Source: Mayamaea pseudoterrestris
Taxonomy: Eukaryota; Bacillariophyta; Bacillariophyceae; Sellaphorales; Sellaphoraceae
Length of the DNA stretch: 64,000 nt
Reading direction: 5' to 3'
Assembly: GCA_027923505.1 (NCBI GenBank)
Contig: BROI01000031.1
Coordinates: forward strand, 62,001 to 126,000
The first letter of the stretch is position 1; each line of letters begins with the position of its first letter. A model generated the notes under the pieces. That model was not told where the DNA came from and did not search any database. It saw nothing but the letters and a program-made list of their open reading frames with translations. Shown in pieces: positions 34,570 through 45,211 of the stretch. Both the position numbers and the translations under genes were made by a program.

Positions 34570-37500
34570 TGGTTGATGGCTAGGACAGTATCTTCGTCAG
34601 ACTGTGGATCGGTACTTGTTTGCAAGGAAGGAGCCTCTGCAGACTCGTCCTCTTGCTCGGGTTCTTCGTCAATTTCCTCGTCAGGGATGGAGTCAACGGT
34701 AATAGGAGCTTGCACATTAGCTAAACCTTGAGCTGGCGCTTCAGTTGGTGCTTCGGTTGGCTGGCTGCCCTCTGGGGCTAGCTATTGGCTCTGCACAACG
34801 TCAACGTCGGTATATAACTCTTTGGTAGCTTCTGCACTTGTGCTCTTGTCTCTGCGGTGAAATTCAGCTTCTTCCTCAGTCCAGTAATCCTCCATGAACT
34901 GTCCTGGATACATATCTGCCTCAAGCTCCTCCATATCAAGGTCAAGCTCGCGGTTTGACCGAAACAGGTGAATCCATGGATGTCTGCATTGTCATATTTA
35001 GGGTTTGCCATCGTATCATACACCACATGGTGTGCTGAGTAACCAGATTGTGGATGAGTCCAGCGGTTGATAAATGAGCTGTAGACGTGCCCAAAACTGG
35101 CCTTGCCTTGAATGCGGGCGCCATTTTGGGATCTTCTTCTTGTCTTGCAGCTTTGGATCTAACGCAAAGGTAGGACAACCCCAAACTCTTGCACGGCTAA
35201 AGTTGCAACTCCACCGGAGACACCGGACATCACCTCCAAAGGCGTTACCTCCTCTAGATGGCATATTTTTCCACAACCAGCAGGCATAGTCCATGGCGAA
35301 AGGCCACAAACTGTCCTCAAATTCCAACGGCCAGTGCATTAAAGCATGCTGCATCATTGTTCTCGCCATCTCTACCACAATCTGAATGGAGCGTCTGCAA
35401 CATCTTTTTGATAATGTGCACCAACACCCCTCAAACTCAGTTGGAGTTGAAAATGCCATTGTCACCATGGAAGGCTTTGATTTTAAGTCCAGGCAGGGCT
35501 TCATCGAAAAAATCCAACAAGCCGCTTGCCCTTGATGGACTGACTCGGTGGATACAGAAGATAGCTCTGGAACAATGGTCCACGTAAATGGTAACGCAGC
35601 AGAATTGCATTCCTGTCATTTCTGTCAGAGCGTCGTCAACAAGAGCTCTTATCTTGCTGCACCGTTACTTGGCTAGTAGGCAGGCAGCACACTTGGGAGC
35701 AGGCCATGTGCGAGCACCATTGTGAGTCGGTTCGATACACGGACACGGCGGTGACAGCAGGCGTTGGCTGGAAGCAGGACACAAATGCGCTGGTACAATG
35801 ACCTCCACATTCTCGCCTTGCTCCGTGATAAACATCCAACAAACCTTGCCATGACCCGTGATAGCAGACTTGCCATTCGCGATATTGGTAAAGCCTTCTG
35901 TCCTTGACAACTCAACAAAATCATTCTTACAAAATGTCAGAGCAACGGAGCAACTAGTATCTATGATGACGGAGATTAGCTCCTCCTGACCACCTTGAAC
36001 AGTTGGCCTCGAATGCAACGCCATGACGAAATCAGGGTCAAAGATGTGAGCATTATATGCATTGCTATAGTCTTCCTTGTCCAAGCTTGATGGAGGCGGC
36101 GACAGACCCTGGATAAAGCAGTGAGTGGATAGAAGAGCTTTAGCTACCGTTGATGCGCCTTTTTGGCCTTGGAGAAGCTCCAACTTGCTTGGTGTCGGCA
36201 TAAGAGCCTGACACTGGGAACAGGACTTGGACTGGGATTTGAGCTTGATCTATATCGGTGACAGCATCAAAGAAAGCTACTTGGGGGAGGAACTTATGCT
36301 TGGCAGCAACAAAGAAATGGGCTTGGAGAGGGACTTTAGTGTCCTCTTCATCATGCTTCCGTTGCCGCTCGACTTTACACTGCTTGGCATTGGCTTGGAG
36401 CATTGCTAACCACTGCGCTTGCGCTTCCAAAAGACTTGGTAAATGTTGGTGAAAATCAAAGCATGTGTAGCCATCAAATCCCTTGGCTTGCAACTCATCT
36501 GCTTGGCTAGCAATAAAGCTGCTCGGCGGACTTGCTGGGCTTCTTCTCGAATAGCAAATTGGGGCGTATGCATCTCAACAGGACTCGGAGAGGGACCAGG
36601 ACTTGTAGACGGACTTGGTATCAACAAATAGGTGCACGAATCGTGAGTAGCACACCAATCCTTGTGACACTTGCATGGCAGCATGATTAGAAAGCATGAC
36701 GGCATCGAGGACCATCCAACACATTGGAAAGACGCGTGGAGATGTCCACTGGCACCGGATTTATTTAAGAACGAACCACAGTGCTTGGTAAACATAGTAA
36801 CAAGTTTCTTGGAGCTTGGAAAAGACACAGAGGAACGCAATTTCTGCAACAAGGGGACTGGCTTAGAAGGGCTATTCCGCTCGCGCGACCACGAACAGAT
36901 CCACCAGCGCCATTGCCATTGCTCCTGCCCTTGTCGCCACGGTGATCAGCCGTTACATGGGCCTTGTTACTGGTCACAGGCAACCAGCGTCGGCATCGTC
37001 GACAGTAAAGCTTCTCTGTTATGGCAAAGGTCTGCCGCTCGGATCCGCCTTCTGCCGGTTGTGTTGAGGCGAAACTGCGTTTTTTTCAGGTGTACTGGCT
37101 TGAAATGCAACTCCAGTGCGACTAGTAAGAATCCAGTCCTTCGCCAACTCTTGCGCCTTGCTGCGGGCCAACTGCATGAGCTCGAAGCAAATCATTGCCG
37201 TCCGGGCGCTATGGATCCATCCCACGTTCTTGCCTTCCAATTTAGTTAGCGTGAAGCGACTAAAATGTATGCTTAATTCAGTCACTTGGAGCCATCTCCA
37301 GTCACATTGGTGCAAGTCTACAACGGGAGTCAAAACACCCTCCCAATGCCAAGGCAGCCATGAGTTTGAGCTGACGCAGATTAGCTCTTCACCTTGGTAA
37401 TTGCATGCATTGCCAATAACGGTCCAGACAACATTGAAGGCATCTTCATTGATCTATTTCTGACCTTGGTTTCTGACCTTGGTCACATGTCAGAATGTTT

Positions 37501-38070
37501 TCGACGAGCACGTTCCAGCCACAGACCTTCGCAAGTCATCCAGTATTTTGGTGGGGATTGCACATCTTGGAAAACTTCAACAGTCTTTTCCTCAAGCGCG
37601 AGTCATTCTATAATTTTAAGTTGATCCAATTATAGTATTGCTGGGCCATACAGAGAAAGCTGAGCTTCCAGGTCACAGCCAGTGCACCTTCTTGTTGTTG
37701 CGGACGCGTGTGGCATCAAACAAACCATATTTTTTGTGAATGAATGGAATAGTGACTTGGAGAAAAAAAGGCATCAAAGATGGAAAACAAGTGGTTTGCT
37801 TCTGGGGTACCGTCAATGGCGAGCAGATCAACCAAGGCAATAAGCTGACTCTGGTTGCTTAGGTACAAGTGCTTATAGCACCAGTCATGCCAAAACTGAC
37901 CGAATGTATCAAGCAGGTTGTCAAGGCCAATGGCTTTGTAGGACAAAGTTCCTAGCTGGCGCGGATCAATAGCCGTTTTTGAACAGATTGAACTGGTGAG
38001 GTCGACGGCGCCATCAAGATCAATGTGTGTATGTTGGTGTCGTTTTCTTTTTTGCATGCTTCCGCAGTGC
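34570..38070 (-). mobile_element. Decayed Copia fragment: gag, protease, integrase
   Basis: On the minus strand, gag-like sequence spans about 38.07-36.2 kb (DNLLDTFGQFWHDWCYKH, then FELMQLARSKAQELAKDW). An aspartic protease follows at about 35.95 kb (VIIDTSCSVAL, SSQRLLSPPC). The integrase (35.6-34.8 kb) has TIYVDHCSRAIF and FHGDNGIF. An acidic Pro/Glu linker ends it near 34.6 kb. There are no LTRs and multiple breaks. The first 0.86 kb (38.07-37.21) is also part of the duplicated block and recurs, minus strand, at 45.17-46.44 kb. Confidence 0.7.
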
Positions 38071-39830
38071 ATCTGGATGTTTAGCTTTTCACCCCAATGG
38101 AACAAAAAAGTGGATTGGCTTATCGCCCTATTTGCACGACAGAGCTTGCGCGGCAGAGCGTACGCAAGAAATGGAAGCCACCTTTCTACAGTTACAGACA
38201 ACAAAAAGAAATTGAAGTTAAACAAGATCCTTCAAAGCTGTGGGCGCACAGCGTGCACACTGCAGTGGTCCTTGACAATTAACTTGCTCGAGGTAAGTAC
38301 AGCAACGCATACGCCGCGTTTGCATTTGTCAGACACCTTTCTTGTTTTGTTTGGAAACCCTCAATGGGTCAAGTCGTCTGTACTAGAAATGTCAAGTTTG
38401 CACACACACACCTTCAACAGAGTCCTGTTAATGAAGGCTCAATGAGTGACAGTGCTTCTGCCTGCTTAAGTGACACCAACAAGGAGGATACAAGTGATGG
38501 CGACTCACTCCCTCATGATGAATCATCCAAATTAAGTGCCAATGGATCAGTCATCAGTCATCCAAACAGGGAGGGATTCTGCTCCTAGAGTCAATCATTC
38601 ACCAGTCCCCACGGTACCTCAAGTTGCCAGCATGGCTGTCATTGCAAATAGTAAATAAAAACGCCTTCCTTTGCCTACTAATGCTAAAGTTGCTTACCTT
38701 AAGGAGAACAAGCTTGTATGGGGACCTGCTAGGTTCAATAAGTATGACAATGAAACGCCAAGCCTGGGTTGTTGAGCCAAAGGACTGCAAGTTGCACACA
38801 CCTCGCCGTCTCCCTGTTCATACAGCAGGAGATAGAGGATTGAGATGGCCCCAAGGCAGCAGAAGCTAACTGGAGATGCTTCAATGTGTTCGATATAGAC
38901 GATGTGTTCCTCAACACGCCAGTCGCAACCGACTTGTGGATCAAATATGCCACCATTATTTGAAGAATATTGTCAATTGAGAGGAGTCCCTTTTGATCCA
39001 ATCAAGCAATGCTTGCGACTCGCCAACATGCAATATAGACACGTCAATACCCCAGCTTGCTAACACACAATATGGACAAGTCAATACCCCAGCACTGTGG
39101 CTGAAACACTTTGCAAAGATCCTACATGCTTCAGGAATGATGCTGACAAAGCGCGATCCATGTATGTTCTTCAAGAGGTTGCTGACCAGTGAGCTTCTTC
39201 TACTCGTTAAAATCTTTGTTGATGATGCTGCAGTTAGTGGAGTCTCTCGAGAAGTAGAGGAACTCAAAGCAAAGGTTAAAAAGTACATTGATATTAAAGC
39301 ATGCCAATGCCATCTACAATGGATTGCTGCATCACTGATTTAGAAGGATGTTGCAAACCACATTAACTTAGTGAGATCAATTTCACGCCTGAAATGATCA
39401 GGCTTATGTGCTTAAAAACAGCTGTTTTGCACAGAACCTCTGGCGCAATCTACCAATGTGATCGGTCGGAGTTTCATTCTTGGAACGTGCTACCTTAGGA
39501 CTCATTTTTTCAAACATGACGTAATTGCTTGCCACGTGTACACGTCTCATCAACGTGATAGGATTAGATATGGATCATGCAGCACGTCACTGTACTGCAA
39601 GCTGACTTCTCAGTACGTATCTTGTTCTTTTCACGCCTATCCAGTAGGCTTCCTGATTCATCAGCATACTTGATAAGTATGTTTTGCATATGCACTTGAG
39701 GCACTGTTTGGGGGCAATAATCTTTAGCACAATACAACATCTCCAACATAGGTCACCCTTCTAAGTGGAATGATTGCATGACCATCAAGAGCATCTTAAA
39801 TTGCTTTAAAACTTGCCAAATCCTCCTCTC
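37212..39830 (+). repeat. Duplicated block, copy A1 (contains Copia integrase and RT pieces)
   Basis: This block matches 45170-48290 at high identity over most of its length. It holds the minus-strand gag start (to about 38.07 kb), then plus-strand Copia integrase end (KLWAHSVHTAVVLDN, about 38.24 kb). An acidic linker (SACLSDTNKEDTSDGDSLPH) and a reverse transcriptase piece (ALWLKHFAKIL, KIFVDDAAVSG; 39.1-39.25 kb) follow. Compared with the second copy it lacks a segment of about 460 bases with coiled-coil gene sequence near 37.7 kb and carries a small local tandem copy near 39.03 kb. The Copia parts are fossils with many breaks. Confidence 0.8.
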
Positions 39831-39985
39831 AGTTTGGAGTCCAAGTACCCCGAGACTGGAAGGAAGCGCAACGTTTGCAGGAAGCTGCAGGGCACTCAAA
39901 GTGGATGAATGCGGAGGGCGTGGAGCTTGCGAACCTAGACGAGTATGAAACGTTTCAAGATCTTGGTCAGCGTCTGTAAATAAAC
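39831..39985 (+). mobile_element. Copia reverse transcriptase start fragment
   Basis: FGVQVPRDWKEAQRLQEAAG, then ANLDEYETFQDLG, matches the segment just before the RT core of the Copia at 24.6 kb (FGVQVPNTWKEANRL, HEYDTF). It begins exactly where the A1 duplication stops matching copy A2, so it marks a recombination or insertion breakpoint. Confidence 0.7.
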
Positions 39986-40143
39986 GTCCTTGCGCAAGTT
40001 GCAGTGGGAAAATTAGTACTTGATTTGGTGCACGAGCGCAGCGAGCATGGCGCTAGTAGTAATGTAGAAGTAGTATTTGAAGAAGTCGTCGTCATGATGA
40101 ACTTAGCAGGTTGCACACAAAAAAACAGCAACTGTAGCGATAC
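39986..40143. other. Short unassigned spacer
   Basis: No coding pattern is visible. It leads into the first copy of the 39-bp direct repeat. Confidence 0.3.
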
Positions 40144-40400
40144 CTTTACTTGTCATAGTGCATGGTGCCTTGTATGCAGCATATAGTACACAAGCAGGCG
40201 GAAAAGTAGCAGTGTGTTTAGAGGTGATATAGCCGGTTATCCTTGGTTCGATTCCGAGGTGTGCTACTTTTAACAGCATAGTGATACTACTTTCTGTTGC
40301 ATACCTGCTAAACTTGGAGCGAATCGTCGTTGTCGAAATGATGATGGAATCAAAATGAGATCTTTACTTGTCATAGTGCATGGTGCCTTGTATGCAGCAT
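40144..40400. repeat. 39-bp perfect direct repeats flanking a 179-bp segment
   Basis: Positions 40144-40182 and 40362-40400 are identical over 39 bases (CTTTACTTGTCATAGTGCAT, then GGTGCCTTGTATGCAGCAT). The segment between them carries the tRNA-like hairpin. The arrangement could be a small non-autonomous element or a simple local duplication. Confidence 0.7.
40202..40271 (+). ncRNA. tRNA-like hairpin with Pol III B box (possible SINE head or tRNA relic)
   Basis: GGTTCGATTCC at 40245-40255 is an exact B-box/T-loop consensus, enclosed by a T-stem (CTTGG / CCGAG). A 10-base inverted repeat closes the segment (AAAAGTAGCA / TGCTACTTTT). A convincing D arm and anticodon arm are not visible, so a functional tRNA is unlikely. 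A tRNA relic, a SINE head or a folded transcript are all possible. Confidence 0.3.
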
Positions 40401-41330
40401 GCTCGTGGTGCTGCAGCCACTAGTAGTTCTTGTTCTAAGCTTTGTCAATAGTCTCGCGTCAAATTCACTCGACGGATGCTGCTATGGTATGATAAGCGTC
40501 GTTACGAATCTCCTTTGTTTGGTTTTCGATCCTGTTCATCTCGTCGCTTTGTGCGAAACGCCACTCTGTCTTACCAGTACTCAGCCACAAGTACGTCATC
40601 CACGTACGTCAGCGTTCAGATACCGCATTACTAAGTTGGGATCGCGATCGAGCGATCGACCGACCGATCGTCTCACAGTTGCTTAGTCAAGTACATTGCC
40701 GGAAATCAGCGTGGAAAGACTCCCAAGCTCTAGTATGATCTGAGTGCACGCGGATCTTTTTGGGAGGTATAGGGTGCTGATTTGTGGAGGCATCCACAGT
40801 CAGCGCTCTATGCATCAAGCAACTGTCACACCCCTTTGTCTTAGCCGGTCGGTTCTGGCATCCTCTGAGTTCTTTGGGCTTGGAGGAGGGGAGGGTCCAT
40901 TGGGTATAGTCCATCGGGGAAAGTCCATTGGGGATAGTCCAGTTCTAGCAAGTGCTGCTGCCGACAACTGCCAGTTGTGGAACACTGTGGTTCACTCATG
41001 CGAGGCGATCGCAATGCCTGGTTGTTCAATCGGAAACCGACTCTGCAGCCGTTCCTACTGTAATTCACATCAGCTTTGGCATCGATGAGTTGAAGAATGC
41101 AAGCGCTAATGAGGCGGTTTGTTTGCAAACTGTTGCCGGCGATGCGTTGATGAGTATACTATCGGCAAGTACGGACGGTTATCTGTTTTGTCATTAAAGC
41201 GATTGCAGTTTTCACCCGTTTTGTAAGTTGTTTGCATCCCTCTCAGGCCACTTCATTGATGAACGATGGCAGCAGCAGCGACCAGTGATACTTTGGTTGT
41301 GGCGATAGTGTGTATGGAATTGAATAAGTA
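40401..41330. other. Unassigned stretch with a GATCG-rich patch and an inverted minisatellite
   Basis: At about 40635-40672 there is a patch of overlapping CGATCG-type palindromes. At 40868-40945 three GTCCATTGGG phrases recur, the inverse of those at 8395-8470. An open frame at 40952-41197 ends in a balanced peptide (IHISFGIDELKNASANEAV), which could be an exon of an unknown gene. Confidence 0.4.
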
Positions 41331-41339
41331 CATTTTCAT

Positions 41340-41859
41340 TGACACGATTGTACCTTGTGTGCCATTGCAGTGAGGTTTTGCCGGTACGTCGTGCGCAGTC
41401 CTTTATGCGTGTCACTGCTCATGCGCTCGTACTTATTCTTCCTATCCAATCTAACACCTGTACCATTTCGTTTGCACGTTTTCACAGATGTTACTTGGAG
41501 TTACTTCCAGCGGATCTATCCTCGCAATGTTACGTTTGCATGTTTAACACAGATGCCTTTCAAGTTACTCGTCAAGGAATCCTGCTATAACCAAGGCAGT
41601 CGGCTGGTCAAGTCGGCTGGTCAAGACGTTTGGCGGTACGTCATGTCTGCTGCTGCTGCTGCTGCTGCTAGTGTACTATCCTCGCCAATCTAATGTCTGC
41701 AATGTTACGTTTGCATGTTTAACACAGATGCCTTTCAAGTTACTCGTCAAGGAATCCTGCTATAACCAAGGCAGTTGGCTGGTCAAGTCGGCTGGTCAAG
41801 TCGGCTGGTCAAGCCGGCTGGTGAAGTTGGCTGGTCAAGACGTTTGGCGGTACGTCATG

Positions 41860-41892
<33 letters not shown>

Positions 41893-42620
41893 AGTGTACT
41901 ATCCTCGCCAATCTAATGTCTTTGCATGTTTAACACAGATGCCTTTCAAGTTACTCGTCAAGGAATTCTGCTATAACCAAGGCAGTCAGCTGGTCAAGTC
42001 AGCTGGTCAAGTCGGCTGGTCAAGACATTTGGCGGTACGTCATGTCTGCTGCTGCTGCTGCTAGTGTACTATCCTCACCAATCTAATGTCTGCAATGTTA
42101 CGTTTGCATGTTTAACACAGATGCCTTTCAAGTTACTCGTCAAGGAATCCTGCTATAACCAAGGCAGTCGGCTGGTCAAGACGTTTGGCGGTACGTCATG
42201 TCTGCTGCTGCTGCTGCTAGTGTACTATCCTCGCCAATCTAATGCCTGCACTGTTTGTATGCTTGTATAACACTGATGGTTGGCCTTGTTTAACGGTACA
42301 TCGTGCCTGCTGCTGCTGATGCTGCTTAAATTATTTTTCCCTCGCAACTCTAATGCCTGCACTGTTCCGTTTGCACTTAATGCAGATATTCTTCAAGTCA
42401 ATCGGTGGCTCATCAAGGCTGTCGGCACATTGGTTCTTTCCTTTACACTGTTTACTGTGTGCCATTGCAGTGAAATTGTGCTGGTACGTCAATTGCTGCT
42501 CGTGCGCGCATTTTTCCCATCCAATCTAATGCTGCATTGCTTCGTTTGCTTGTTCACAGGGTGCTGCTCTACTGACCATCAAGGTAATGGCTCATCAAGA
42601 AATGTAGCTCATCAAGGCTT
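41340..42620 (+). repeat. Tandem array of intron-exon-like units
   Basis: Each unit has a candidate acceptor (TTTAACACAG), an exon-like segment starting ATGCCTTTCAAGTTACTCGT, then a candidate donor (GGCG/GTACGTC) and an intron-like segment with a CTG microsatellite. Exon-like segments start at 41553, 41728, 41939 and 42121 and end at 41635, 41849, 42034 and 42190. The lengths are 83, 122, 96 and 70, which equal 70 plus 1, 4, 2 and 0 times 13. The 13-base subunit is TCGGCTGGTCAAG. More diverged units flank the array on both sides (from about 41380, and at 42280-42600) with the same donor and acceptor wording. Translation gives MPFKLLVKESCYNQG and similar, a product I do not recognise. Confidence 0.7.
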
Positions 42621-43306
42621 TGGCAAGAACATCAGTAGCACTCCCTTCTGGTTGCTGCACCATGCATGTTGCATGCAAACATGCTGCAGATTGCACCAGC
42701 TTCCTTTGCTTGCTTATATGTATTGTTATAATTTTCTTTTATTAGGATAACCAAACTTTTCTCTACGAGTCATAACACACGACACGCCTTCATTGGTACC
42801 AGTGAGACAAAGCTGAATGATGAATGCTCGATTCGACGGCACCACACAGTTGAGTGTCGTACTGGTTCTCTCATTCGGCACGTTGGATCTGTCATTGGTG
42901 GTCCAGCACGCAATGTTCCATGACATGTGTCAGGGCAATAGTTTAATTTGTATCAGGTGAGAATGCTAATCGATGACAAATTTTTTATTTAGCGTCAGTC
43001 ACAGTTCAGTGCTTCTGCAACGTGTCAATTGACAAAAAATTATGTCAAGCATTGTTGTGGAACAACCATCATGAAGTAGCAATGTTGAGGAACAGCTAAA
43101 GAACCAAGAATTGCTTCATGAAGAACATGTTTAACATGTGTATAACTCAATTTGAATCTTTGGTTCACGCAACCCGAACACCCGAACGGGCCAAAAGTGC
43201 CGAGCACCAAGCCACCGTGCCAAAATCCTCACACAAAATTGAAAAAGCAACTGCTCCAAACATCCTTTCACATCACATCCATCATACATCCCATCACCTT
43301 TCAACC
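42621..43306. other. Unassigned spacer
   Basis: No gene or repeat is recognised. It precedes a possible first exon at 43307 (MVTIPSNKNQANESKA) followed by a GTGAGT donor. Confidence 0.4.
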
Positions 43307-43660
43307 ATGGTAACCATTCCCAGCAACAAGAACCAAGCCAACGAGAGCAAAGCCAGTGAGTGAGTGATCCGTTCTCAGCGTTGTCAACAGCAAGCTCCCA
43401 CTCGCACTCGTTCCGCCTCGGTCCCTCGAGCACCTCGTTCCACCTTGGTCCCTCGAGCGTCTCAAGCACCTTGTTCCCCCTCGCTCCCTCAAGTCCCTAC
43501 TGCCTCCAAAGCTGGATTGCTAGTTGGATCAGCAATGGGTGGTGCAACGACAGGCGGCGCAACGGGCGTTTTTGTCAAGCTTCTCGAGCGCCTCATTCCA
43601 CCTCGGTCTCAGGGGTCACTATTGCTTTCAAACCTGAGTTTATAGTCGGATCAACGATGG

Positions 43661-45211
43661 GTGGCGCAACAATGGGTGGCGCGACAACGGGCGGCGCGAC
43701 GACGGGCGGCACGCCGATCCTCTGGCGCGTCGCGCCAAAAAAGGCCCAAAGGAAGGTACGTCCAATGTCAAAGCTGTTCTTCTTTGCTAATACAAGTACA
43801 CAACATGTCAAGGAACTCACACCATGATATTCCAATAATCTACAACATGCTTGCAGGATTGGATCCTAAGCTTGGTCTCTTGATTCACAAAACGGAAGCT
43901 CAAGTTCGCACCATGGCTGCTCAAGTTAGCCAGCAAGGTACTCAAGTTAGCCAGCAAGGTACCACCCTGGACACCATGGCCAAGAACGTCGGCAATACTT
44001 TGCAACTTGTCATTAGCATGAATAATGATATGGCTAACAACCATCAGGCCATCCTCACCAACCAGGCTGCCAACCAGCAGCAGATGCTCGACATCCTCAC
44101 CAACCAGCCGACGATCCTCACCAACCAGCAGCAGATGCTCGACATCCTCGCCAACCAGCCGATGATCCTCACCAACCAGCCGACGATCCTCACCAACCAG
44201 CAGCAGATGCTCGACATCCTCACCAACCAGCCGACGATCCTCACCAACCAGCAGCAGATGCTCGACATCCTTGCCAACCAGCCAACGATCCTCACCAACC
44301 AGCAGCAGATGCTCGACATCCTCGCCAGACAGCCGATGATCCTCACCAACCAGCAGCAGATGCTCGTCATCCTTGCCAACCAGCCAACAATTCTCACCAA
44401 CCAGCAGCAGATGCTCACCAACCAGGAGCAGATCCTTGCCAACCAGCAGCAAATCCTCGCCACCCAGGAAGGCATGTGGATGCTTGCGGCGCGGCAACAA
44501 CCAGCATGCGTCGCGCGCGTCGGTAATCAGAAATGTCACACCATGAGCTGTTCACATCCAGGTTACTTTAAATTTCGGATGTCCCAGCAGCAGATGCTCG
44601 TCATCCTCGCCAACCAGCCAACGATTCTCACCAACCAGCAGCAGATGCTCACCGACCAGGAGCAGATCCTTGCCAACCAGCAGCAAATCCTCGCCACCCA
44701 GGAAGCCAACAAGTGCGCCACAACTGGGCAGCTCAACACTCTTCTTGCCAACCAGATGCAGATGCTTGCCAACCAGACTGCCAACACGCAGGCCAACAAT
44801 GAGACTGCCAACACGTGGGCCATTGAGGTGAATCAGGCCATGGACCAGGCAAATCAGGCCATCAACCAGGCGAATCGAGCCATCACTAATGTGTACACGG
44901 CTATCGATACTTATATCACCAACAAGATGCGTCGCATGAATGACCGATTCAATACTTCTGTGTGCACTAAGCATGACTTGATGTTGCCGCCTCTTGGAAA
45001 CATTGATACACGCATTATGCAGGCAGGCCCAGCTGGTGTAGGCCAAGGCCAAGTGGGCACCAACGAAGAAGCCAAGGTTGGCGCGGAGGCTGAGGTGGGT
45101 GCCAACGAAGAAGCCAAGGTTGGCGCATATGCTGAGACAGTTGCCAATGAAGAAGCTGAGGTTGGTACACCATCCCACGTTCTTGCCTTCCAATTTGTCC
45201 AAGACAGTTAG
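43661..45211 (+). CDS. Gln/Asn-rich repeat protein (17-residue repeats), 5' end uncertain
   Basis: The frame is open for 516 codons. The core (about 44040-44720) is built of a 17-residue, 51-base unit (NQQQMLDILTNQPTILT), in tandem and then partly repeated after an unrelated 105-base insert. It is followed by helical Asn/Gln/Ala sequence (ANQAMDQANQAINQANRA) and a tail of E-E-A-K-V-G repeats. It should form a long coiled coil and could be prion-like. The start is uncertain: GGAT (GGC-GCG-ACA) repeats, a possible short first exon at 43307 and an optional intron from about 43756 to 43856 all lie upstream. The last 14 or so codons (SHVLAFQF...) come from the antisense strand of a transposon gag present in both copies of the duplication, so the natural C-terminus is probably lost. 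Function is unknown. Confidence 0.5.
   Translation: MAQQWVARQRAARRRAARRSSGASRQKRPKGRYVQCQSCSSLLIQVHNMSRNSHHDIPIIYNMLAGLDPKLGLLIHKTEAQVRTMAAQVSQQGTQVSQQGTTLDTMAKNVGNTLQLVISMNNDMANNHQAILTNQAANQQQMLDILTNQPTILTNQQQMLDILANQPMILTNQPTILTNQQQMLDILTNQPTILTNQQQMLDILANQPTILTNQQQMLDILARQPMILTNQQQMLVILANQPTILTNQQQMLTNQEQILANQQQILATQEGMWMLAARQQPACVARVGNQKCHTMSCSHPGYFKFRMSQQQMLVILANQPTILTNQQQMLTDQEQILANQQQILATQEANKCATTGQLNTLLANQMQMLANQTANTQANNETANTWAIEVNQAMDQANQAINQANRAITNVYTAIDTYITNKMRRMNDRFNTSVCTKHDLMLPPLGNIDTRIMQAGPAGVGQGQVGTNEEAKVGAEAEVGANEEAKVGAYAETVANEEAEVGTPSHVLAFQFVQDS

Noticed and set aside
40193-40266. Functional nuclear tRNA gene
   Set aside because: A T-arm and B box are present and an acceptor stem can be drawn with one mismatch, but no D arm or anticodon loop can be placed, so only a tRNA-like element is claimed.
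40635-40672. GATCG-rich palindromic patch as an origin or methylation site
   Set aside because: It is too short, with no associated gene or repeat; it is a low-complexity curiosity only.
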